Positions 1 through 5,140 of a stretch of DNA of 5,981 bases are shown piece after piece. Each line of letters opens with the position of its first letter. Position 1 is the stretch's first letter. The stretch spans positions 1 through 5,981 of the forward strand of contig JALQUE010000365.1 in NCBI GenBank assembly GCA_023260815.1, given 5' to 3'. The position numbers were made by a program, and so were the translations under genes. The notes below the pieces were generated by a model. The model ran no database searches. It saw nothing but the letters and a program-made list of their open reading frames with translations, and had not been told where the DNA came from. Source of the stretch: Roseovarius sp. Lineage in GTDB: Bacteria; Pseudomonadota; Alphaproteobacteria; Rhodobacterales; Rhodobacteraceae.

Positions 1-1
1 C

Positions 2-61
2 GGTGCAGGCATCGCGGCCTTGGCCGTCACCGCCCTGCGCAGACGCCTCAGCCCAGTCTAA
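2..61 (+). CDS. 3' end of an unidentified gene, possibly a membrane protein (partial)
   Basis: Reading from base 2 gives 19 sense codons ending GAGIAALAVTALRRRLSPV and then TAA at 59-61. A small-residue hydrophobic stretch followed by RRR is the usual look of a last transmembrane helix with a cytoplasmic basic tail, as in many MFS or DMT transporters. The gene runs off the left edge, so neither start nor family can be established. It converges on der, with only 39 bases between the two stop codons. The first copy of the CCAGTCTA repeat forms its last two codons and most of the stop. A chance open frame of this length is possible, so the call rests mainly on plausible protein character and tight convergent packing. 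Confidence 0.45.
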   Translation, partial: GAGIAALAVTALRRRLSPV

Positions 62-103
62 CCGCCCAGTCTAGATAGCCGCCCAGTCTAGCCAACCAGT
101 CTA
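51..103. repeat. Four direct copies of CCAGTCTA in the convergent gap
   Basis: CCAGTCTA occurs at 53-60, 66-73, 83-90 and 96-103, with start-to-start spacing of 13, 17 and 13. The first three copies are extended to GCCCAGTCTA. The first copy includes part of the stop of the left-hand gene and the last supplies the TAG stop of der, which reads as the complement of CTA at 101-103. The pattern looks like local duplication by slippage. It does not form a strong hairpin with a T-run, so it is not an evident terminator. Confidence 0.85.
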
Positions 104-1588
104 GCCGGGTTGCGAGCCGCGCCCGTGGATATGCTTGCGCAGGCGCGACGGCGTTGATTTCTTCTTGGATTTATAGGGGTTGCGGTCGGATTGCGAGCGC
201 ATGTGCAGCCGGATCGGCGTGCCCGGCATATCGAAATCCTGACGCAGCGCATTGACCAGATACCGCGAATAGCTTTCGGGCAGCTTGTCGGGATGCGAGC
301 ACATCACCACGAAATGCGGCGGGCGTGTCTTGGCCTGGGTCATGTAGCGCAGTTTGATCCGGCGCCCGCCGGGCGCGGGCGGCGGGTGCGCCTCGACCAT
401 GCCGGCCAGCCAGCGGTTCAGTTGGGCGGTGGGCACGCGGCGATTCCACACGTCATAGGCCTTGGCCACGGCGTCGCGCAGGCGGTCCAGCCCCTTGCCC
501 GTCTTGCCCGACACGGTGACCAGAGGCGCACCGCGCAGCTGCGGCAAGAGCCGTTCGAACGATTCGCGCAGATCGCGCAGCTTTTGCTGCTTGTCGTCCT
601 CGATATCCCATTTGTTGACGGCCACGACCACCGCACGGCCCTCGCGTTCGGCCAGATCGGCGATGCGCAGATCCTGTTGCTCGAACGGAATGGCGGCATC
701 GAGCAGCACCACGACCACTTCGGCGAATTTCACGGCGCGCAGCCCGTCGGAGACCGACAGCTTTTCGACCTTGTCCTGAACGCGGGCTTTCTTGCGCATG
801 CCGGCGGTGTCGAAAATCCGCACCGGCAGACCATCCCAATCAATCTGCAGGGAAATGGCGTCGCGGGTGATCCCGGCCTCGGGGCCGGTCAGCAGGCGGT
901 CATCCCCGAGAATGGTGTTGATCAGCGTGGATTTGCCGGCATTGGGGCGACCGACGACAGCCACCTGCATGGGGCGTTCGGGCGTGGGAATGCGGGCCGC
1001 GGTGGGACCGGCCACATCATCGGGTTCATCTTCGATATCCTCGTCGAGGATCACGTCGGTTTCGGGCGCATCGGCGCGGGCGCGGTCCTCGAATGCGTCG
1101 GAAATCGGCTGGAGCAGCGAATAGAGCTCGTTCATCCCCTCGCCATGTTCCGCCGACAGGCGCACAGGTTCGCCCAGTCCCAGACCATAGGCCTCGTATA
1201 TTCCGGCATCGGCGGCCGAGCCTTCGGCCTTGTTCGCGCCGAGGATCACCCGGTCGGCGCGCTTGCGCAGGATATCGGCGAGTACCTCGTCGGTGGGGGT
1301 CACACCGGCGCGCGCGTCGATCAGGAAAAGGCACACATCGGCCATGTCCACGGCACGTTCGGTCAGCTTGCGCATCCGGCCCTGCAACGACTCGTCGGTG
1401 GCTTCTTCAAGGCCAGCGGTGTCGATCACGGTGAAGCGCAGATCGCCAAGCTTGGCTTCGCCCTCGCGCAGGTCGCGCGTGACGCCGGGCTGGTCATCGA
1501 CCAGCGCAAGGCGCTTGCCGACAAGGCGGTTGAACAGCGTGGACTTGCCCACATTCGGGCGGCCCACGATGGCTAGGGTGAAACTCAT
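101..1588 (-). CDS. der: Ribosome biogenesis GTPase Der (EngA)
   Basis: Der is an essential double GTPase that binds the 50S subunit and acts late in its assembly. This 495-residue protein shows both G domains. Domain 1 has P-loop GRPNVGKS (9-16), GVTRD (35-39), DTAG (56-59), NKAE (119-122) and SAE (145-147). Domain 2 has GRPNAGKS (213-220), GITRD (239-243), DTAG (260-263), NKWD (325-328) and SGK (360-362). An acidic linker lies at about 171-192 and the KH-like domain at about 380-470, followed by a basic tail rich in K and R. The first G4 motif has Glu where NKxD has Asp, which I recall as common in alphaproteobacteria. ATG is at 1586-1588, with GGAG ending 8 bases upstream (1597-1600). It lies 49 bases after bamB and is probably the last gene of the same transcript. 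Confidence 0.97.
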   Translation of the reverse strand: MSFTLAIVGRPNVGKSTLFNRLVGKRLALVDDQPGVTRDLREGEAKLGDLRFTVIDTAGLEEATDESLQGRMRKLTERAVDMADVCLFLIDARAGVTPTDEVLADILRKRADRVILGANKAEGSAADAGIYEAYGLGLGEPVRLSAEHGEGMNELYSLLQPISDAFEDRARADAPETDVILDEDIEDEPDDVAGPTAARIPTPERPMQVAVVGRPNAGKSTLINTILGDDRLLTGPEAGITRDAISLQIDWDGLPVRIFDTAGMRKKARVQDKVEKLSVSDGLRAVKFAEVVVVLLDAAIPFEQQDLRIADLAEREGRAVVVAVNKWDIEDDKQQKLRDLRESFERLLPQLRGAPLVTVSGKTGKGLDRLRDAVAKAYDVWNRRVPTAQLNRWLAGMVEAHPPPAPGGRRIKLRYMTQAKTRPPHFVVMCSHPDKLPESYSRYLVNALRQDFDMPGTPIRLHMRSQSDRNPYKSKKKSTPSRLRKHIHGRGSQPG

Positions 1589-1637
1589 GTCTCAGGCTCC
1601 GGGACGGATCAAGCCGCCCTGTTACAGTATCGCGGGC

Positions 1638-2963
1638 CTAACGGAAAGCGTGCAATTGCCCATTGGCCGACACGACATAAAGAGTGCCTCCTGCGACGAC
1701 GGGATTTGTCGTCGCCCCACCCGGCAAGTCGATCGTGCGGGTCAGCGTACCGGTCACCGGGTCGAAGATTCGCAGCAATCCGTCACCAGAGGCCACAATC
1801 AACTGCCCACCTGCCATGAGCGGGCCATGATGGGCCACGATCTCGGATTGGCGGCGGGGCCGGTCCTTGGTGAAGAGCGGCAACTTGATCGCCCAGACCT
1901 GATCGCCGTCTTCGGCCTGCAGGCGCACCAGTTCGTTGCGATCCGAAATGAGATAGACCGAATCGCCGGCGGGCCACACACGGTTGAGCGGGCCTTGATT
2001 GGCCGTCCACAGACGCTCGCCATTGGCCAGACCAAGCGCCACGACGCGGCCCGAATGGGTGCCGACATAGACCCGGTCGTCGTCGATCACCGGATCGCCG
2101 GTGATATCAGCGACGCGCGCACCGGAATAGCCGCTACGCTGGCCGGCGATCTGCGCATCCCAAAGCCGCAGCCCGCCCTGACGGAACGCACCCTGCACCT
2201 CGCCCGCGCCGAACGCGAAGATCACGTATTTGTCCGAGACCGCAGGCGCCGGGCCGCCCATGACATTGTTCAGGTCAGGTGTCGCCGCAAGTTGCCAGCG
2301 GATACGCCCCGTATCGGTATCGAGCGCCCATGCGACATCGTCACCGGCCACCAGATACACCATATCGCCAACCACCGTCGGATCGCCCGAACCGGTGGCG
2401 CGCAGGTTCTGCTGCCAAAGTTCGGCCCCGGTTTCGGCGTCGAGAGCGGTCATCAGGCCGAAGCCCGACGAAACGAACAGCTTGCCGTCCCCATAGGCCA
2501 GACCGCCGCCCGACGCGTCGGTGGCGGAATCGTTCGGCGGCACCAGGCTGCGGCGCCACTCGACCGCGCCGGAGGTGGAGACCGCGCTGACCTGTGACTG
2601 TGCATCAAGCGTGAAGATACGCCCCCCCGCGACAACCGGATCGGCGGTGATGCGCGCCTTGCGCCCGTCGCCAGCCCCGATCGACGTTGACCAAAGGCGC
2701 TGTGGCGCCAAAGCCAGGGCCGGATGGGCCGTGCGCGTCGCAGGTGTGCCGATGGCCTGTGTCCAGCTTGCGTTGGTTTGCGTCGCGGGCAGCGATACCG
2801 GCTGAGACCGATTGACCTGCGCACTGTCGTCTTCAGGGGCGGGCGACGCGGTCAGAACGTTGCGGATGCCTTCACGCTCGCCCTGAAGGACCGCTTCTTC
2901 CCTGGAACAGGCCGTGACGGCCAGCATGGCCGCAAGCCCCAGAAAAATCGCGTTTGGTTTCAA
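1638..2963 (-). CDS. bamB: Outer membrane assembly lipoprotein BamB (PQQ-like beta-propeller)
   Basis: BamB is an accessory lipoprotein of the BAM complex that folds beta-barrel proteins into the outer membrane. The 441-residue protein begins with a lipoprotein signal peptide whose lipobox VTAC ends at Cys19; Ser at +2 predicts transfer to the outer membrane. A polar, Pro/Thr/Ala-rich stretch (about 20-85) precedes a beta-propeller. Repeated strand patterns end in motifs such as ALDAETGAELW (173-183), ALDTDTGRIRW (213-223), ALGLANGERLW (309-319), RLQAEDGDQVW (347-357) and IFDPVTGTL (399-407), matching an eight-bladed PQQ-like fold. The start is TTG (2961-2963), backed by GAGGGGG 8 bases upstream; the next ATG (Met13) would destroy the signal peptide. 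The position between the YfgM-like gene and der matches Enterobacteria and separates it from PQQ dehydrogenases. Its length is somewhat greater than E. coli BamB, mostly because of the N-terminal linker. Confidence 0.92.
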   Translation of the reverse strand: MKPNAIFLGLAAMLAVTACSREEAVLQGEREGIRNVLTASPAPEDDSAQVNRSQPVSLPATQTNASWTQAIGTPATRTAHPALALAPQRLWSTSIGAGDGRKARITADPVVAGGRIFTLDAQSQVSAVSTSGAVEWRRSLVPPNDSATDASGGGLAYGDGKLFVSSGFGLMTALDAETGAELWQQNLRATGSGDPTVVGDMVYLVAGDDVAWALDTDTGRIRWQLAATPDLNNVMGGPAPAVSDKYVIFAFGAGEVQGAFRQGGLRLWDAQIAGQRSGYSGARVADITGDPVIDDDRVYVGTHSGRVVALGLANGERLWTANQGPLNRVWPAGDSVYLISDRNELVRLQAEDGDQVWAIKLPLFTKDRPRRQSEIVAHHGPLMAGGQLIVASGDGLLRIFDPVTGTLTRTIDLPGGATTNPVVAGGTLYVVSANGQLHAFR

Positions 2964-2971
2964 AGCCGAAG

Positions 2972-2978
2972 CCCCCTC
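2972..2978 (-). promoter_or_regulatory. Ribosome binding site that fixes the TTG start of bamB
   Basis: On the minus strand this reads GAGGGGG, ending 8 bases before the TTG at 2963-2961. The same 8-base spacing is seen for der and for the YfgM-like gene, which supports TTG as the true start of the lipoprotein signal peptide. Confidence 0.7.
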
Positions 2979-3028
2979 ACTTGTCGCGTGCCAATCGGAC
3001 CTTGCAGGCCCGGCGGCGGCGTATTGTT

Positions 3029-3688
3029 CTACTCGCCCTGAACCGGCAGCGTGCCACCCAGTCCTACAATCACTTGTGACGCGCGGCGACGCAAGCCCGC
3101 CGTCGCCTGTGCATCGCCCACAATCGCGCCGAGGCGGTCAAGGGCCGATGCGGTGTCGCCGGTTTCGATGTCGATCATTGCCAATTGTTCTTCGGCCAGA
3201 AGGCGGGTCAGCCCCTCGGCCAGGGCCAGACCTTGCAGAAGGGTGCGCCGCTCATCCACCGTCAGCCCGGACCCAGGCATTGCCACGGCCTTGAGGGTTG
3301 CAATCTGGCGGTAAACAGGCTCGATTCCGCTGGTTTCGGACAATGTCAGAAGGCGGCTTGCGGCCTCTTGCGGGGTTGCGGCCGATGCCTCGGCGGCGGC
3401 CAGCAGGTCGCGCATTGCGGCGGCGCCGGGATTTGGCGCCTCGACAGAGGACAAGGCCGCTGCGCGCGCATCGCGGTTGTCATCCTCCAGCGCGGCAAGC
3501 ACGGCATCGCCGAACGCCTGCGCGGACTGACGCTCTTGCGCCTTGCGCCACTCGTTCCAGGCGGTGCCGCCGACCAGCAGCAGAACAAGGACGACAGCGA
3601 TCCAGCCATAGCGCCGCATCAGCCGGAACAGGCGGTCGCGGCGGACTTCTTCCGAGACTTCGTCGATGAAACTGTCTGTGTCGCTCAC
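3029..3688 (-). CDS. YfgM-like membrane-anchored TPR-type protein
   Basis: In E. coli YfgM is an inner-membrane protein with a periplasmic TPR domain that associates with the SecYEG translocon and PpiD. This 219-residue protein has a charged cytoplasmic N-terminus (SDTDSFIDEVSEEVRRDRLF, 2-21), one transmembrane helix (about 28-44) and an Ala-rich helical periplasmic part. A TPR-like helical pair is visible near the C-terminus (about 165-205, AEEQLAMIDIETGDTASALD). The frame is open to an ATG at 3784, but the extra 32 residues look like translated leader. GTG at 3688-3686 has AAGGGG 8 bases upstream and gives the N-terminus usual for this family in Rhodobacterales as I recall it. Membership rests on topology, size and its place just before bamB and der. 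A role in handling exported proteins is inferred from that family and context. Automated annotation may simply say tetratricopeptide repeat protein. Confidence 0.85.
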   Translation of the reverse strand: MSDTDSFIDEVSEEVRRDRLFRLMRRYGWIAVVLVLLLVGGTAWNEWRKAQERQSAQAFGDAVLAALEDDNRDARAAALSSVEAPNPGAAAMRDLLAAAEASAATPQEAASRLLTLSETSGIEPVYRQIATLKAVAMPGSGLTVDERRTLLQGLALAEGLTRLLAEEQLAMIDIETGDTASALDRLGAIVGDAQATAGLRRRASQVIVGLGGTLPVQGE

Positions 3689-3696
3689 GCCCGATA

Positions 3697-3702
3697 CCCC
3701 TT
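3697..3702 (-). promoter_or_regulatory. Ribosome binding site that selects the GTG start of the YfgM-like gene
   Basis: The minus strand reads AAGGGG, ending 8 bases before GTG at 3688-3686. It favours this start over the in-frame ATG at 3784, which lies beyond the hairpin and candidate promoter. The run CAAGGGG (3703-3697) is exactly complementary to CCCCTTG (3747-3741) in the upstream hairpin. Confidence 0.65.
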
Positions 3703-3714
3703 GCGTTTGCGCCC

Positions 3715-3743
3715 CTCTTAGCGCGTAGACCCGGCCCTGCCAA
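3715..3743 (-). promoter_or_regulatory. Candidate promoter of the yfgM-bamB-der block
   Basis: On the minus strand TTGGCA (3743-3738) matches five of six bases of the sigma-70 -35 consensus. It is followed after exactly 17 bases by TAAGAG (3720-3715), a weak -10 match (three of six). Alphaproteobacterial promoters often have a well conserved -35 and a loose -10. The predicted start, near 3708, would leave a leader of about 20 bases carrying only the ribosome binding site. The -35 lies in the loop of the 3731-3751 inverted repeat, so a protein bound there could control the promoter. Confidence 0.35.
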
Positions 3744-3751
3744 GGGGCCGG
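3731..3751. repeat. GC-rich inverted repeat upstream of the YfgM-like gene
   Basis: CCGGCCC (3731-3737) and GGGCCGG (3745-3751) are perfect complements, separated by TGCCAAG. On the plus strand a further T-G wobble (3738 with 3744) would shrink the loop to five bases. No T-run follows on either strand, so it is not a standard terminator. It may be an RNA leader hairpin if transcription starts further upstream, or a DNA site over the candidate -35. Confidence 0.65.
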
Positions 3752-3774
3752 AGAAGCGTGGCAGATTGGCCATC

Positions 3775-3803
3775 TTGCGAGCACACCCGTAAAGGTTTAA
3801 TCT
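3775..3803 (+). promoter_or_regulatory. Weak candidate promoter of the RND efflux operon
   Basis: TTGCGA (3775-3780) matches four of six -35 bases. Either TAATCT (3798-3803, spacing 17) or TTTAAT (3796-3801, five of six but spacing 15) could be the -10. The -10 candidates lie within the GTTTA/TAAAC inverted repeats, so a bound repressor would block polymerase. Transcription from here would place the 3820-3861 stem-loop in the 5' leader. Confidence 0.3.
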
Positions 3804-3819
3804 AAACAGGATAGTTTAG
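3795..3819. promoter_or_regulatory. Operator-like overlapping inverted repeats (GTTTA/TAAAC)
   Basis: Three half-sites alternate in orientation: GTTTA (3795-3799), TAAAC (3803-3807) and GTTTA (3814-3818). The second and third extend to a perfect CTAAAC-N6-GTTTAG palindrome (3802-3819). The first and second form GTTTA-N3-TAAAC (3795-3807). This AT-rich cluster stands out in GC-rich DNA and sits between divergent genes next to an RND efflux operon. Such operons are often controlled by TetR- or MarR-type repressors, so an operator is a reasonable inference, but no regulator gene is in the window. Confidence 0.5.
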
Positions 3820-3861
3820 CGTAATTCCGTCAAGTCGGAACCAACCGGCTTGGGAATTATG
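3820..3861. repeat. Long imperfect stem-loop upstream of the RND adaptor gene
   Basis: TAATTCC (3822-3828) pairs with GGAATTA (3853-3859). After a 2-base bulge (GT, 3829-3830), CAAGTCGG (3831-3838) pairs with CCGGCTTG (3845-3852) with one T-G wobble. The loop is AACCAA (3839-3844). G3821-T3860 (wobble) and C3820-G3861 extend it to 17 pairs. No T-run follows on either strand. The stem ends 34 bases before the ATG and does not cover the ribosome binding site at 3884-3887. Confidence 0.6.
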
Positions 3862-3895
3862 GTGTGCGCTGCTGACCGCTGATAAGGTACCAAAG

Positions 3896-5140
3896 ATGCG
3901 ACTGTTTCCGATCATCGCCGCAATTGTGGTCACGGCCATTGTCTACGCCTTCGTTTTCGAGCGTGACAGGCTTGTGGCGATCCTGACGGGTGGGCCTGAA
4001 ACACCCCTGGCCGAAAGTGGTGCCGCAACCGGACAGGACGCGCCGACCCAGGCCGCAGGCACAGCAGACCCGGTGCGCGTGGTGGCGGTTAAATCGACCG
4101 CGCGCACGATCGACAGCGCGGTGATCCTGCGCGGCCAGACCGAAGCGTTCCGCCAGGTCGATCTGCGCGCCGAGACCACTGGACAGGTCATTTCGGAGCC
4201 GCTGCGCAAGGGCGCATTCGTCGAAACCGGCCAGACGCTGTGCAAGCTGGACCCCGGAACCCGCGAGGCGGCGCTGACCGAGGCGCGCGCACGGCTGGCG
4301 GCCGCCCGCGCCCGCGTTCCCGAGACGCAAGCCCGCGTGGCCGAGGCGCAGTCGCGTCTTGAGGAGGCCCGGATCAACGACAACGCAGCGCGTCAACTGC
4401 AACAGGAGGGATTCGCCTCGCAAAGTCGCGCGGCCTCGACCAAGGCGGCGCTGAGATCGGCGGAGGCGGCTGTCGAGTCGGCGACCAGCGGTCTGGAAAC
4501 CGCCCGCGCCGAGATCGAATCGGCCCAGGCGGCTGTTGCGGCGGCGCAGAAGGAAATCGAGCGTCTGACGATCAGCGCGCCATTCGCCGGGTTGCTGGAA
4601 AGCGATACCGCCGAACTGGGCAGCTTGCTTCAGCCCGGCGCGCTGTGCGCCACGGTGATCCAGCTTGATCCCATCATGCTGGTGGGGTTCGTGCCGGAAA
4701 CCGCTGTTGACCGGGTCGAGCCGGGCGCGTTGGCGGGGGCCGAGATGGCGTCGGGCGGGCGGGTGCAAGGCAATGTCACGTTCCTGTCGCGGCAAGCCGA
4801 TCAGACGACCCGCACGTTTCGTGTCGAAATCCGCGTGGACAACCCCGACCTGACGCTGCGCGACGGCCAGACCGCCGAGATCGTGATTTCCGCCGCCGGC
4901 AAGAAAGCGCATCTGCTGCCGCAATCGGCGCTGACCCTGAATGACGAGGGCACATTGGGGGTACGGCTGATCACCGAGGACAACGAGGCCAAGTTCACCC
5001 CCATCTCCTTGCTAAGGGACACGACAACGGGTGTCTGGCTTGCCGGGCTGCCCGAAACCGCGAACGTGATGATCATCGGACAGGAATATGTCACCGACGG
5101 CGTCAAGGTGACCCCCAGCTATCAGGATCTTGGTCAATGA
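3896..5140 (+). CDS. RND efflux periplasmic adaptor (membrane fusion protein)
   Basis: This 414-residue adaptor would link the RND permease to an outer-membrane channel. A single N-terminal transmembrane anchor (about 4-22) is followed by a Gly/Ala/Thr-rich linker; there is no lipobox, so it is anchored by a helix rather than lipid. The first half of the lipoyl-like domain is at about 78-120 (LRAETTGQV, then GQTLCKLDPG 112-121). An Ala/Glu/Arg-rich coiled-coil hairpin spans about 122-224, and the second lipoyl half runs about 225-258 (TISAPFAGLL, then ATVIQLDPI). Beta-barrel and membrane-proximal domains follow to the C-terminus. Cys116 and Cys251 are the only cysteines and lie in the two lipoyl halves. 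AAGG (3884-3887) is 8 bases before the ATG. The stop overlaps the permease start as ATGA. The substrate cannot be inferred. Confidence 0.93.
   Translation: MRLFPIIAAIVVTAIVYAFVFERDRLVAILTGGPETPLAESGAATGQDAPTQAAGTADPVRVVAVKSTARTIDSAVILRGQTEAFRQVDLRAETTGQVISEPLRKGAFVETGQTLCKLDPGTREAALTEARARLAAARARVPETQARVAEAQSRLEEARINDNAARQLQQEGFASQSRAASTKAALRSAEAAVESATSGLETARAEIESAQAAVAAAQKEIERLTISAPFAGLLESDTAELGSLLQPGALCATVIQLDPIMLVGFVPETAVDRVEPGALAGAEMASGGRVQGNVTFLSRQADQTTRTFRVEIRVDNPDLTLRDGQTAEIVISAAGKKAHLLPQSALTLNDEGTLGVRLITEDNEAKFTPISLLRDTTTGVWLAGLPETANVMIIGQEYVTDGVKVTPSYQDLGQ

Noticed and set aside
62..100. Transcription terminator between the left-hand gene and der
   Set aside because: Only a 5-base CTAGA/TCTAG pairing can be found, without a GC-rich stem or T-run on either strand.
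191..1576. Open plus-strand frame of 461 codons opposite der
   Set aside because: It lies almost wholly antisense to a clear Der protein, is rich in His, Arg, Gly and Gln, and shows no recognisable domain. Long antisense frames are common opposite GC-rich genes.
1230..2597. Open plus-strand frame of 455 codons across der, the gap and bamB
   Set aside because: It is antisense to two well supported genes and has Arg/Ser/Pro-rich low-complexity composition with no family resemblance.
2622..2628. Run of seven C (G7 on the coding strand) within bamB, a possible phase-variable tract
   Set aside because: It encodes ordinary residues in a propeller blade, the frame is intact and the run is short for GC-rich DNA, so there is no evidence of slippage control.
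3689..3784. N-terminal extension of the YfgM-like protein to an ATG at 3784
   Set aside because: The added residues do not look like the family, lack a good ribosome binding site at that start and would cross a candidate promoter and hairpin; GTG at 3688 has a strong site.
3828..3833. TTGACG on the minus strand as a -35 box for the YfgM-like gene
   Set aside because: At 16-18 bases downstream there is no TATAAT-like hexamer; the nearest AT-rich candidate, TATCCT, is only 14 bases away. The match also lies within the long stem-loop.
3857..4924. Open minus-strand frame of 355 codons opposite the adaptor gene
   Set aside because: It is the antisense shadow of the adaptor coiled coil and has repetitive Gly/Arg/Leu composition.
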